From Hoplostethus atlanticus (lineage: Eukaryota > Chordata > Actinopteri > Trachichthyiformes > Trachichthyidae), in assembly GCA_034670405.1 (NCBI GenBank), contig JAXDDX010000003.1:6636001-6700000 (forward strand): a stretch of 64,000 nucleotides of DNA. Reading direction: 5' to 3'. A program made the position numbers and the translations under genes. A model generated the notes under the pieces. The model had not been told where the DNA came from, ran no database searches, and saw only the letters and a program-made list of their open reading frames with translations. This document shows positions 34,302-49,085 of the stretch, one piece after another (the stretch's first letter is position 1; every line of letters starts with the position of its first letter).

Positions 34302-35858
34302 AGTATATAAATGATATGAAATGATCTGGTATAAATGTGACCTCATAAGGGATGGCACTACGGAGTCATTTCTCTCTCATTCTCATTGTAAGGCTCTTAA
34401 CTAGCTGTGTTGCAAAATAGTTGGACTGTATACTTCATCAATCTCCGTTTTAGATTGGCCAATTATTATTCTGTATGTTCAAGAGGGAGCCCGGTGGACA
34501 GACATTTGACAGCTTTGGGCAACTTTAAAGTTGACATTTTGCAAAATCAACATCAAATGTATTCATTTGGTCCAAGATTCATAAAAAAAACGAACTCAAA
34601 AAGACTTTCAGAAAGAATATTCACAGTGATGCTGGCAACAAGAACTTGCATTATAGGAAAGGAAACCAATGCTTTCATATTAAGAATTCAACCAGTCAAA
34701 CAGTTTGTCCTAAGGTTGCAGGAAAATGTGTGCAGTGCAGACATTGGGAGGGACTTCTGTTATTAGGCCCATGTGCAGAACACTTCATTGCGTTCATTGC
34801 ATTGAGTTTTATGGCTTCTTGCTTCGAATAAAATGGAGTCAAAATCAGAGCAACTGTCAAGATACAAACATGAAATACTGCAACAACAACAACAAACTTA
34901 GCAAAATGTATTTTTTTCATTTTCTTTCTCTTTTCATATATTCTTCTGTAATTTTAGAGTAAAAAAGCTTCAATTATTTTTTTGCAGCATTCAACAGTTT
35001 GACATGCTGAATCAGGCTGCAGATTCACCACGCCTTGGAGCAGAGTTGTATCAAATTGAAGCCATCGGTACTCACTTTATTATCAAAGTGTTACTATTTA
35101 TTCCCTACTCATGCTGTGCTCCAGTGGTAATGTGATTACAGCTTTCCATATGTGAAGTGTGCTGTTGCTCATTCAATCAGTGGCCTGTGGAAACTCTGGA
35201 AAATCAAGGGACAAGGGGCAGTGAGACAATAGGATCCCGCCTGCCAGCCAAACAAGAAACACAAAAAAAACAGAGATAAGAAATTCTAATTCTAATTAAT
35301 TAATTATACTAGTAATTATAATTAGTATAATTATTAGTAATTATACTAACTAATAATCAATTCTACTAAATTACAAAAAATCAGCCATTCTAATAAACAA
35401 TAAAAATAAAAATCCTCTCCCTCCTTACGCAACACATGCAAGAAAGATATTGTACAAATCCAAAGCCACATATCCTCATATGCATTAAATCAAAATTGTT
35501 TTTGTACCTTGAACCCTGTAGGCTACCTTATTGCGTAAGTGTTCATCTTCACATTATCAATATTGCGTGTTTGTTCTTGCAACAAATTTTTTTTTGGATA
35601 CTTTTTGTTATATATTAAATTCATGTCAATTAAACTGTCAAAGGCTTGTTTGGTTATTCGGTGCCAAAGTTGTCAGGCTCCATTATGCCTTTCTGCATGT
35701 TATGGCAAAATCTGCTCAATTGGCTAAGTTGTCAGTAACAATAAATCTGCATGCAATCATTTTCTTCAAGCATTTACATCATGCAAAAAAATGTATATTC
35801 ACATTGTGTAGCTAATCCCTTTTAGGTCATTTTTTTTGTTTTGTCTTCAAACAAGCAG

Positions 35859-35914
35859 GAGAGAGAGAGAGAGAGAGAGAGGCAGAGAGGGAGAGAAAAG
35901 GGGTGAGAGAGAGT
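35859..35914. repeat. (GA)n microsatellite, interrupted
   Basis: About 12 GA units followed by an imperfect GA-rich extension. Confidence 0.9.
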
Positions 35915-38900
35915 TGAGATGTGACTTCATTGTATGAAGAGGCAAAATGCCAAGGTGCCAAATATCTAGTTGATTTACACATTACACATGGATGAGTGAA
36001 CTCTATCTTGTACCTTTGAGTGAACCTTACCTAATTGGCTCACTCAAAACAATTTGCTCTGTTTTTGAATTCATTTTTTGGGACAAACATCCATTTGTTT
36101 GTTTGTTTGTTTGTCCATCACACATGATATGGCCAGTAGAGGTTACATCATTTTGTGTCCTGTCCCACGTAGTGTTTCATCCTGTGTAATGTACCAGTGT
36201 CCTTTGTGTCCTGCCCATTTCTGTTCAATGTGTAGCATTAGGTGGTGATTGTCCGGTCATGGCACATCTTTGTATGCATTTAGCTTAAGAAAACTTTAAC
36301 TAGATTGGCAAAATTATTTATCCGTATTCATCATGCAGTCTTTTTGGTTTGTTTCATTCACTCTCCCATTCATTGTCAATGGTGCAGCCACAGGTTCAGT
36401 ATCACGCAACAGATTATTCTTGGTTTTCTGGTTTGTATGTTTTGGGGGCGGTTGTTCATATTAACAAATACTGTCTGCAACTGAACTGTCCAAAACCATA
36501 ATGTAATGTAAATTCTTTCTATTTCTATTAAGACGGGCAATATTACTACTATATGGCCTTATTTAATGTTGCAATGCAATTTAATGCAGAGATTATCTAA
36601 GTAAACAACTAAAATGTAAATCCTGCCACAAAGAGAGTGAATGCAATCTCTAGTCAGAAGTACAGCAGGCAACATTTCAAATATTTACAACCTTCTCTGA
36701 GAATTGAAAAAACATCTGCTGGAGGATCCTATTGCTTTTCCATTTGGTTTGAGATTTTCCAAATTGTACTCAGCAGTGATCTCCCAATCACTCATTAAGT
36801 CATTTATGAGACTGCTGGTATCACCAACATCAGATTCAAATTTCACTTTGAGCCGATTACTCTGCGTGCTCATTGCTCATCTCTAGCACCATCAGGCAGC
36901 TGTCTGCACAAATGAAACCACACTGGAGGCAAAATCCACAATACTTTGAAGCTTTGTGCAGTATAAATTTCCACTTGTCTTTCAGGCTTGTGCTCTCAGA
37001 TTCACCCATTATATTACAGGACCATTTGCATTACAACAACGTCTCACTGTTACTGTGTGGTCAAATAATGCCTTAAAGATACTGGAAATTAACTTTCAAG
37101 GCTTGAAATTAATCAGCCATCAGTGCATCAAGTGCATTAGGCGGTGGCTTGTGTAGGGACTATGGGAGGGCCTCAATCTGTTTCTAATTAGTCCCACATC
37201 AAGCATGTCAGTGTGCCATAAGACCTCGCTGGCTCATGAAATAGTGTGAATCCATTTACTTAGATATCTCCGGGAGGTGCCAGCTAAATACCTTGGAAGC
37301 AGCTGTGTGAATGTGATTCGTCATCTGGCAGCAACATATTCCTGGTACACCGGCTGTGCGCTCACTCTTGGATGAGTTTCAGTTTTTTTTTCTTGTCTAT
37401 TCTTGTAATCAGATTACAGTAATCCTATTGCGTGTAATCAGCGTATGTTACTGAGCTCTTTGTTCTACGTGGTACTGCAGCATTCGTATTGTGTTAACAG
37501 TCCAGGTCAAGTCATTTTTCACAGCAGTTACAAAATGTTTTGTCATACTCTTGAATGATTATATGACCGCTCCCTCCATCCTAATCAAAACTTTAGGCTA
37601 CTTAAGACGATACTTTCACATTTCTTACATTTGATAAGGATTTATAGAGCATAGCAACTTCAGTTTTCCATCCCTGTGGTATGTGTCATACAGAGAAGCA
37701 GATTCAAGAGTTGCGCAATCTGTCATGCTCTGACAGACTGCCAGTAATAATTGCCAGAGTGACATAAATGGATCCCAATAAATAACCGTCTCTAAGCTCA
37801 CGTCAGAGTTATTGTGTATTTTTTGCCAAGGAGTTTATTTACTCTAACGCTACGTGGCTTAAAATGTTTCCCATCGTTTTTTCTTTCTTTTCTAAAAGTT
37901 TCTTGAGTGTGTTCATGTTTCTCCTTATCAAAATGTCTTTAGTTATCACTTTATTTAAACCTTTACTGAATGATAATTCAAAATACCTGCTATAATTATA
38001 AATGACATCAAAATAATCATGATGCTGATTAAAGGCCTTTAACCTCCTAGACACATCTCAACCTAACTTTGTTGTTGTGTCCAACACATTTTTTTGGACA
38101 CAACTGTCAAAGTAAAAATGAAAATATCAAGGTTTTTTGGACACAACCTTGATATCAGTTCCCACTGATGAATACCAAGACATTACATAATATTTGGTCT
38201 GCTCAAAAGATGATATTTTCATCCCTTTGATGAATACATTGTGACTATATTTCATATGTTTTAATTGTTCTACACTGTTAAATCCTCATTATGCATCTAG
38301 TTTAAAAGTTTAAAATATTTTGATGCAAGAGTTATTAGATATATTGTTATTACACAAACCATCTGTGTTTCAAGTGTTTCAGTGACAGAAGATTTCATAC
38401 CATCATACTTGGACACTCAATAGATTTGTATTGCGACACTCTTTGATTTAAACACTTGTTCTGTCTTCAGATGGATTTAATCATTTTCTGTTGTGAGAAA
38501 CAGATCAGAATTATATTTATAACACTCCATGCAGATCCAAATACCGATCACTTGGCACCTAGGCAGATGACTGTGTAAAAGGCAATAAAATCAGGATGAA
38601 AGAATATCTCGAGTACAATAAATAAACAAAAATATGAGACTTTTATTTACACAGCAATCTTTTTGTTTTCTTATTCAAGACAGTCCACCTGATAAAATCA
38701 CGTTAAATGTTACGCAACACAAATACACAGTGCATTTCAATAAAAAAAGGAAAATGATATCAAGCGAAACCAGCAACACACTCCAACCCAGTGACAAAAA
38801 GATAAAATAAGAACTGCAAATTTCATTTGAAACCAAAAAACACATTTAAGACCTACTTAGCTAAAACATAGGTAAGCCTCTACTAATGCATAATCCACCT

Positions 38901-41900
38901 TAAGCGTTCAGTGGAGATCAGGTGGCATAAGATCAACTTTTTCTGTAATACATGGGGAATTCAGTGGACTATTGCCACATAAAAGCTTTAACTGAATGGG
39001 ACAGTACCTCAAGAACTTGCCATTCTTGAAGTCTTGTCTTAGGAGGTAAATTAACCTTTATGCATAAATCACAGTGGAGTATCTGGAAATCGTGACCTGT
39101 GAATAAGTCTAACCCACTATGGCAGAGTGCCTAAAGGCTGTCACATGCCTATAAAGAACTTTTCTGCTGGACACCAATTAAAAAAATGACATCACTGCTT
39201 CTGCATGGTCACAAATGCCGATGTATATGCCCTCAACTCCTCAATCACCACTAATTACTCCCGATAACCTATAGCATCCATGTTATTTTTGTGATTTCTG
39301 TTACTCCATGTCACAAATTCAGATAATAAGGTATTTCATGACATTTCAATGTGTTAACAGCACTGTACGTGTGATGTTTGATCATGTGTCCGTCTGATCA
39401 TGATGAGGTAATGTATGATGATGGGAGTGCTTACAGACAGAATCCCTTTGCACCTTTAAGAGGAAACTATGGCAGATGTGTTGGGTCCTGAAATGGATCA
39501 TCTGTGCAGTAAATCATACTTTTCACCACAATTTTCCCTCACACCGTACTTCCTAACTCATGTCATGCCTTAAATTTCTCCTGGGAACGTCACTATGAGA
39601 CATTCCTGTGTATTACTGCTCACATAGATGCATTCTCTAAGCTAGCATATCTTTGCATAGAGACAATTTTGTAGGCAGTTTGACCACCGGCAGCTGCAGC
39701 TCCATGTTCCCAGATTCCATGGCAGACTCAAAGCACAGGGGAATCAACAACATTCAACAACTTCCTGAAATTTTTGTCTATTAGAGGCAGGTGGATCGCA
39801 GACATTTGGTAATATGTTGGATGGACAATAAGTATAAGCTCTCAGATGGTGAGAAATCTAAGGTCCAACATTTGGATGAATTACTTTTGACCAATATAAG
39901 ACTTCACACATGCAATTTAATCAATAATAGAATGTCAATATTTTGTTACTTGTGTTGTTACTTTTGTTACTTGTGTAGCATTTCTGCTCAGCACACACTG
40001 TGTAGTTGTACAGCTGACCTAGTGACTGATTTTGAATTACTGCCTGACAGAATCCTCAAATCTTCAGAGGCTCAAATTGTTGTTCAGCGCAGTTCATCAG
40101 ACTCGGGTTCAACTCATTTCATTACCTGCGCCAATCCAAATACTGGTAAATGCATTACTTTTCATGAGCTTTGTCTTGGAAGAAAGTTTCCATGACACTG
40201 CCAGAGAGGTTTTTAACTCTTCAAGAGCCTTGCAACAATATGAAAGAGATATGGGATGGGATTGGTAAGTCACAACGCTCAGTTGTTGCATGCCTGTTAG
40301 AGCTATAACAAAGTTGAAACAAAGTAAGAGGAGAGAGAGGTCTGGCTATAGGCAAGATGACAGGCCAGTCTTTGGCAGTATGGTCATGATCTTTACTGTT
40401 TCATATACTTTTATAACTTAAAAAACAAGCTATAACACTCTGGAAGTGTTTTGCAGTGTAACCTTCCTTAAGTAATTTGGGCTCTTGTCTTTATTATGAG
40501 TTTACAAACTTTAGTTTGATGTTAAAATAAACAGAGTAGCATTGAACTCTTATACAGCATCCAGATATTGGACCACAGAATCTCAAAACACTTCAGTTTT
40601 ACTGTGTAAATGCTCTTGGCTAACATGACACTTGAGACAGTAATCTGATATGATCAAGCGAGTGAAACATAAACTACACTGTATGAGCAACGGGCCACAT
40701 ACAGGTATGTGTTGTTTTTTCATAGCCACCTGTTGTGGAAAGCATCCAAGTGTTTGTTGTATTCAAGAGCATAACCTATTTTGGTACGAAACTCAATTGG
40801 TTGTAATTTCAGATCACTGTCAGAATACCTGTCCATATATTCAGAGCACACTTTTGGGGCAAAGGAGTGTGAGGGGTGGAAGTATCAAAAATGAATTGAT
40901 AAAAATGGAGGTGAATTGAAAAATAGAGTGATAAATTATCAAGTTATTTGATTAATTTAAAGCCGATTTGATTAAAACAGTCGTGATATGATGAAAACAG
41001 AGCCATCATTCATCATTCATAACACAAAATTGCCATTTATCATTTAAGGAAATGGCCTCAAGCTGGAAATGTATGTGAATTGAAAAATAGACATGATACA
41101 TTGTCAATTGATTTGACAAATTTGATTGATATTTTATTAACTGGTCTCTGTTACTGTCTACTGTCTACCATTCATCATTCACAATACCCAACTGACATTT
41201 AACATTTACAGCAAGCAATTTTTGTTACTGCAGAATACTGCTGAAATGTTTACAGTGGTGTCCAGACGGTATAGCGAGCAGATTTATTTTGAGAATGAAG
41301 TTGTTACTGAATATAACACTACTTAACTAACTAACTTAACTACTTATTTTGGCTTTTACATATCTGTCATTTACCAAAATAACTCTCTGTATTCATTTTC
41401 AGTGGAACCCAAGTGTTTGTTTTTTCAGAATGGATTTATGACGCACCCCACAAGCATTACGCAGTAACGCTGCATAGTGCACATTGTACTGTGGAACTAG
41501 GGCGGTCTGAATTATGTTATCCAGGGGACTGGCATGCTTTATGAACAAGTGAAACCATTGCACTCACAAGCCTTTTGTTTGTGCTTCTGGTCTGAGGATT
41601 AATAAGACAATATTTCACAATGTGTTTTCCTTCAAGAGTGCATCACTGGTGGCCAAGAACACTCCTCAACGACTCTTCCAGAAGGTTCTGGGAACGGTGA
41701 GCCACGTAGATGGGATTCCCTGTACTGTCATGGGCCAGCTTTCCATTTTGCTGCTTCGTCCCTGGCCAGCCGATGTAGTAGCATGTTGGTCCAAGGCTTG
41801 GCCCAGCGTGTTTCCGTGTCAGTGCGAGTGAGTTCAGAATCACGTACCATTCAGTCTGTCTCTGAAATGCAATCAATGTCATTCTCTAGGGAAGCCAACT

Positions 41901-42184
41901 AATTGAATCATAACTCCTAACTAAGTGGAAAGAGTACAGAGTACATAGTTGCAACATAAATTTTATTTAATGTCATTTCTGCCACCAAGGTAATGAGGTG
42001 TCATCTACGTTATGTATTGCATTATGGGGCTATTGAAAACGATAATGGTGTCATGCGAGTGTGACCTTGGTTTTTAAATACGTTTAAGTGTTGTCGTGTG
42101 CTTTAGATGTATGTGAAATTGATCAAGCAAGAAGATATAGTTTGTTCAATCTCAAGAGTGTAACATTGATGAATTCCTCTATCT

Positions 42185-42222
42185 GTGCTGGCATGCTGGA
42201 TGCATCTCCAGTATGCCAGCAC
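42185..42222. repeat. Perfect-looking hairpin, 16-bp arms
   Basis: Left arm GTGCTGGCATGCTGGA (42185-42200) pairs with right arm TCCAGTATGCCAGCAC (42207-42222), one mismatch, six-base loop TGCATC. Confidence 0.8.
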
Positions 42223-45200
42223 TGGGCCAGCAGTGCCATACCTCGCTGATATGTTGAGGCAAGTGATGACACTGTTACCATAATGAGGTTTTCGTTGGCG
42301 TCTTGCCTTCATCTTACTTGGGCCATTAAGTTAATTTGAGTTCAGTTCAGTATCATGCATTTCAAACCACTGGGTCACTACTCATACTTTATTGACATGG
42401 ACATACGCACAAATTGACTGAACTGTTGTCAGTAGTGACTACAATTATCTTTGCCCTGTTAGGGATGCTTGCTTCTGAGGAATGCTGGGATTGATTTTCT
42501 TTGATTTCAAGGATTAAGTGATTGAAAAAAGATCTTCACAGCTTAACGAAGGTTCGCCATGAAGCTACGGATCCCAAGTGAGCGTCATAATCAAATGCTA
42601 ACCTCAAGCCCAACCCTATATCAAGCACAAAGCCCTTTTCAGCGCTTTGCTATTTCTGACCAGTCTGATCTGTTAGGACAGAAACTGTTGCCATGGATGT
42701 CTTGCTGTTGTACACTCAGTAGCAGACTGTTAAGCTTTGGCCTTCCGCTTGCAATGTCCTGCCCATGTTATTTTACTGCCTTGGGAAACCTCACCAATGA
42801 TGTTTGCAAATGTTTGCGATTTTCCCATTACTGTCTTTGTCATTAGTACGGCTTGTCCTCTCAATACGCTCCATATATGGTCAGTGACTTCAAGGTCCAC
42901 AGGCATGATAGTCAATCTGTGAATGTGGTAAGATGCATTGGACCTGACTCATATTCCCCAATCTGGTTCATGCTTAGAAACTCAGCTATGAACATGAAAC
43001 ACGGCCTGATATGGTAGAGCCTCGCTTTTAAAAAGATTTACACTCACAACTACACAGTAACCTATACTACATTATATAATAATAGTAGATGACTACAAAA
43101 GCCTCTTCAGTTTCCGATGGGAAATGAGGTTCCTCCTTTTGTTGGCAGTCAGAGCCATTACATGTGTCTTCTTTACATTTGTGTAGTCCCAATTCTGGCA
43201 GGAAACCCAATACAGTGTAGGAGGAGGAACATAAAATCTTCACTTCAGTAAAGGTAGCTTGGTGGAATACTACTCAGAGCAGAGCAGTACTTTATAAGTA
43301 AATATCCAAGCTATAAAAGTAAATGCACATGCTCAATATAATATTACTGTAATGAAGCGCAAGGAAAGATCTTTAATCTATTAAAGGAAATTCATTTTTC
43401 ATCATGTGATGTTCAGCTGGTTCTTTAGTCCACAACCTGATGAATACAGTTCACCAATTGAGCCACAGCCAAAACTGAAATTGCCACTCCCCTTAACATT
43501 TTTTATTTCATTTGTTTGAAACTGTGATGAAAGTATAAACTGATGCCTATCAGGGGAGACAGGAGAGAAGGTTGGGAACTGGGCTCTTGGCCAGCAGGGG
43601 CACAGGGGTTTCATAAAAGCAAGACTCTTAACGCTAAACTACGTCTATGTTACATCAGTCTTTTCATTCACTCCTCCTAAAGAAAAGTACTCAAGCAGAC
43701 AATGTGGAAGGACTTATACAGCCTCAGATGAACTTGAGGAAAACTTTTACCGGTTGACTGATTTATTGGAGAAGCTATTTTCTTATGCAAGAGCACTTAA
43801 AAGTATACCTTTATGTTATAGTTTATCACTACTGCTGTACCCCACCCCGCATTGTGTGCATTTTCACCCAGATACAGGTTAAAGTGGGGACAGAAGGTTT
43901 TTTCAGAAGAATGATAGTCCAGGACTCTGTATTTCCTTGGATTCAGAATAGAAGACAGCAGCTCTCAGCCCATCAATCATAGAGCAGAGATAGGTTTACA
44001 AGGGGCTGTGCTCCAGTCCCTTTTACTTCATCCACCATTACAGTTTTTCTTCAGCCTCCTTTAACTGATAGGGTTATCAGTGGAAAAGAACTAAAACAAA
44101 TAAATAAAATAGCCACATGTTACACTTGCTGAGTGTCCTTACCTTCAACTTATAACTGACTTAATCATTAAAACATCAGTCTGAGCAGACTAACCTACAA
44201 CATAATATAATACCCATCTGTGTTATTTTTAAAAATAGAAAATTTCTCCATATGTCTGCGCCATGCCATATGTTTGCTGTATTAAACAGCAAGACAACAT
44301 ACAAGCCTCAAAACCATCAAGTTTGCATTATATTCCACACGATGCCCCATTCGCATCAGAGGCACAAAACAAATCCAGGACTATGACGTTCATGTACGAA
44401 CAAGTAAAGGAAAGAAAATCTGTCGTTCCAGCATGGAGGCAATAACTGATACACACAGCTGTGAGGAGACACTGTTTTGACAGCAGGTTCAGATTCATAC
44501 TGTTGCCGTGGTTACCAAACAGAGAATCTCCCCATTTTATTTTCTGCCCTATATTTCTGTCCTAATTGTCAAAGGCATACCAAACCCAAATAGACTAATA
44601 GATAATCCTGGGAACTGTGTTTATAACAAATCAATTGTACATACTATGTTGAAAATAATTATAATGAAGGTTGGCACAAAGAACAACAACAGCAAAGAGG
44701 ACAAAACAAATCTGTGGAACATTCCTACTTAGATAATTGCATAATCACCACAAGAAGCTGTATGTTTTGTTAATTTGGTAGTGGCAGTCATGGTGATTTA
44801 GTATAGGGCCAACAGGCCAGGAAATATCGGTCAGGCTACGAACACTGGGGGAAAACAGTTAAAGAGCTCTTTACAAATGGATTGAAATCCACATTTAAAC
44901 AGCCAACACTAGCAACTATCAGTCAATAGTGTTTTTGAAAAGCCTAAATAATACTTTAAAACAGCACAAATACACAGAAAACCTCCCTATAAGGTGAACT
45001 AATAACTCATACCTAGTCTCTAGCAGGACCCAAAAAAAGCCCATGCCATGTTTCAGTCACTGAATTCATCCATGAATGAGCAATGGACATTTATGACAGC
45101 TTTATTACATATTTAAGTAACAGGATCATGGAGATATCCAACATTCCTGTAGATCCACACTAAGTCATCTAATGGCCGCCCCATCCAAACCATTTTCCTA

Positions 45201-45968
45201 ATGGCTTTGAATGATAAGACTTATTCCGAATCACCTAATAGAAAAATAGATGACTGACGAAGAATTAAAAGGAGACTTTGACTTTTTTTACCAAGCACAC
45301 GCCACATCTCCCTGTTAGCAATCCTCATTTAAACCAATGGGTAACAGTCGACTCAAGCTAGCTCATCATTAACAAGGAAGGCTAACTAGCTGATTTTGGT
45401 TAAATTAAATGTAAATGTGGTCATCTTCTTTCATTCCATGTTTCTGAAGAAGAAAAATAAAAGTTGAAAATGTCACAGTATCCTTTTAGACTCAGACGAG
45501 TAGAGTAAAGTCTATGACAATGTTTATGTCATATGAGTAGACATATTAGTCTATCAAAATGATTGAATAGGTCTTCAGCCTTCTAAAATGATGAGACACA
45601 TATGATGCACATATGTTTACCAAAATGAAAGACAGGATGTCTGTGTATCACCAGCTTGTTTCATTTAGTTGGTGTTGTTGAACTGACGATGATAAAGCAC
45701 AGTAAGGCTACAGTTCATTACATTTTCCTAATTGAACATTTGCTGTGGAATATAAACAAAATACGGTGCCATGCAATATACTCATTGACAAAATGTATTG
45801 CAGGCACTTAAGACAAACATGGTGCAGAGCAAATAAACAAAAAACAGAGTAAAGAGTGCTACATTTGGGTGTATAACGCCAGAATCATCAGTAGAAGATG
45901 TTCTTTGGTGTGGGGTGATTACAATCAAAGAAGAAAAACAAAATCCAAGGCACTCTTCATAGAAAAAG

Positions 45969-46068
45969 GGATATTTATTCCATTGGAACAGAACGATGCT
46001 CCAACACGTCACAGGGAGCACAACGCTTCAAACAATTTGCAATTTTTGCCAATGGAATAAAGGCTTTA
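45969..46068. repeat. Small inverted-repeat unit
   Basis: TTTATTCCATTGG near 45974 pairs with CCAATGGAATAAA near 46050, spanning about 100 bp. It may be a tiny MITE or chance palindrome. Confidence 0.4.
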
Positions 46069-46863
46069 TAAACGTTTCCTATGAAACGATACAAGAGAGT
46101 GAGATGTAATATACAGTATATGTGCACTTGAACCTCATTACTGGATGGAGAACCGTAATGAATGTGTTTAAATGCATTCAAAGGACAGACCTCGCTAAAC
46201 TCACTTTGACTCAAAATATGATAAATTGAGTGAATCTGCAGAAAAGAAAATTAGACATTTAACAATTGATGAAAGGACTGACAGAAGTGGATAGATAAAA
46301 GCTTACGTTCTTAATAAATGATGAAATGATTGCGTGAAAAATGTGATGGAACAAGAAGATTTCCCTGGGCATGATACATTTAAACAGGAGATGGATGTGG
46401 ATTAAAGTCTTATACTTATACTTATATTACTTCTCCACATGTATGATTCTCCTATCCAGTCTGGTCCCGGTGCAGCGCTGCCTGTGAAGGATGCTTGCTG
46501 GAAATGAAGCTAATGTTTAGCACATGCCTTTGTCTGGGCTCACACAATATCTATAGCCATTTAATGACCAGCAGTGAGTCATTTATACCAGCCCCGTGCT
46601 TGGACTAATTACTACTTATGAGAGTAAAAAAACATCTCATGTAGCTGGACGTGTGATGAACGTGAGCACACAGCGGTCCAAGAGCTCCATTTTTCTTCAT
46701 TTTCTCATTTAATGTTTCCACTTGAGACGGGAGTTGGCGCCCTCTGCAGTCACTAGAGCAGTAAAGTCCAATTACAGTACAGTAGTTCAATCCATTTAAC
46801 GTGTATTTGCAATATTGGAACCGCTACTGAGTAATTGTTACTAATTGTTATCAGGCACTTTAT

Positions 46864-46917
46864 CTGTCTGTCTGTCTGTCTGCCTGCCTGCCTGTCTGTC
46901 TGTCTGTCTGTCTGTCC
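46864..46917. repeat. (CTGT)n/(CTGC)n tetranucleotide microsatellite
   Basis: About 13 tetramers with three CTGC variants in the middle. Confidence 0.95.
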
Positions 46918-48690
46918 TTTAAAATGCTCATCATTTTGGCCTCAACAACCAAGTGTAGCAATCAGATTTCTGACCAATAAGGTCAATTTTCCCCGTTTGA
47001 CCAAAATATGGTCTCAGTCTAGTTTGTAGCCACTCCCAGCTAGATATTTAGAAGTACTGTAAGATAAAATCCTTTCTCTCTAGCCTGATCACATTATGGG
47101 TGGCCAATGAACGTGATAAGGACACACTATGCATTAAAATGGCCACCTCATGATTTGATATCATGATATTTTAAAAATGGACTGTAAAGCTTCAAGAGGT
47201 CAATGACCCCTATGATCAGTCGAGACAGAGAAAATGTGGAGTTAGGTGTCCCATCGTGCACACATGAGCCATGTTTGTATCCTGGAGAAAACGCGTCTCT
47301 TTTTTGGGGATTTATTTTTACAGTGGGAAGATGTATATCAGTATATCAGACATGAATAGCTGCTCCCAACTGATTTTATATTTGCTCCCAGTGCAGGTTT
47401 CTACACTACTCCCTAGACTTACTGTTAATGCCAATGTAGTACAAAATACTGTAGCCCGCACACACGTCTACAAAGATGAAAAGACATGGTGAAATGCCAA
47501 AGGTTTGCAAAGACCCATATAACTGCATGCTGTAGCACTAATCTTTGTTCAATCTCCCAACATCATGCCAACCTTGATTTATTATTTTATATCAGAAATT
47601 AAATATTGATGTTCATTGTGTTTGATTAACTATGTTGCAGTTGTTGCAACAAATAGAAATGTTAAAGCTTTCTCTCCATTTGTGTTTAGATTCTGTTTTT
47701 GGACTTTAGTCAGCTAGTTCATGGTATTATTAAACCAAAACACCATATAAAACCAAAACACATATAATATGACATTTTCATTTTCAACAAACCTGGAAGA
47801 ATCAACCCCAGCCTCAAGCAGTAAACAATCCAGTCTTTCATATATTTTTATGTACATGTTTTTGCATTTCATTGGAATGCAACTTTATGTCAGAAGACAG
47901 TCCAATGAGCATTTGTAAACACGAACAACTCTGGGAACCAGACTCACCTTTGATGTCTTAGAGATGAGAGAATCCAACAATGAACAGCAGACTGAACATA
48001 TGGTGACTGTGGTAAACCCAGGGAGACTTTATAGGGATATGAGCTATGGAATAAAGCTCATTCAGACATAATCACTCACATCAACATTTTATGAGTACAT
48101 AGAGTCAGTCTTCCATTCACTGTAAGTGGGGCAAGCACCAGGTTTTGCCTCATGGCATCATAGATTACAGCATTGTTAGTGGCCACCCTCAGGAGGAAGG
48201 AAAGTGACAGCTAGCGCCCCTGCTGGTTGCATCCATCCCTGACAACATCCTCATTCACCCCATGGACAAATACAAAATGATCACAAACAATTACATGCAG
48301 GAGCTATTTGAGAATAGTAATCTTTGAATAAATTAGGTTATATCCTAAACTAGTCTATAATGACTGATGTGAAGGGAAAACATGAATCAAAACATGAATC
48401 ATAGCAGTCTAATTTGTTTTTGAAATGCCTTTAAAGGTATTAAAAGGGGATTCAAACATCTGGTTTAAAGGGGAAAGGGTGTTGGTGCTTGTGACCAAAG
48501 CCAGCTGTGTTTTTTAAAACACATAGGGAGTATAAAGTATGTGTGTTTGAAGTAGAAAAAATGTGGGACAATTCATCATCTCCTAATATTGATAATACTG
48601 TGTCCCCCCAAATCCATGGTGTGTTGACAAGCAACAGCTGAGTAAGACAAATCAGCTATCTTGAGGGACAACTAACTATGAATGTCAGAC

Positions 48691-49085
48691 CAAAGATTAG
48701 ATTAGATTAGATGCAACTTTATTGTCATTGCACAGATTACAAGTACTGAGACAACGAAATGCAGTTTGGCATGTAACCAGAAGTCCAAATAGCAGTAAAG
48801 TGCAGAGTACGTACATGTATAGTGGTAATATAAATGCATTAAATAACAGTGAGGGATAGATATGAATATGCTAAGATATATACAGTATGGACAATATTGA
48901 CATTATGAACAGTGTGAAGTGAATATATATATATATATGTACAGTATAAACAATAATGGCAGTATTAACAGAATGAACAGAGTGAGATGAATACGCTAAA
49001 TATGTACAGTATGAATAATAATGATAGTAAAAACAGGGTACAAAATATATGGTGCAAGGTATGCAAGCTACATGTGGACAGTAAT
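48691..49085 (-). mobile_element. 5'-truncated Rex1-like LINE, 3'UTR fragment
   Basis: Begins with a GATTA repeat (48695-48711), then CAACTTTATTGTCATTGCAC and GACAACGAAATGCAGTTTGG, the reverse complement of the 3' end of a common fish non-LTR element. The rest (ATATGTACAGTATGAATAAT-type lines) is non-coding. Flanked by the terminal repeat only on the low-coordinate side, as expected for 5' truncation. Confidence 0.6.

Larger units (their letters stand above)
34302..48690. other. Gene-poor intergenic region between postn and spart
   Basis: About 14 kb (16 kb counting to the spart promoter) without any open frame that resembles a protein. It holds simple repeats, a hairpin at 42185-42222, a small palindromic unit at 45969-46068 and long AT-rich stretches. 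Blocks of complex unique sequence (for example 37150-37380) could be conserved regulatory elements, but nothing here proves that. Confidence 0.6.

Noticed and set aside
42559..42922. Possible gene fragment on either strand
   Set aside because: Frames of 61-95 residues only, no domain or exon signal recognised.
48922..48940. Short AT repeat as CRISPR-like or regulatory array
   Set aside because: Simple dinucleotide repeat inside a LINE fragment; no spacers.
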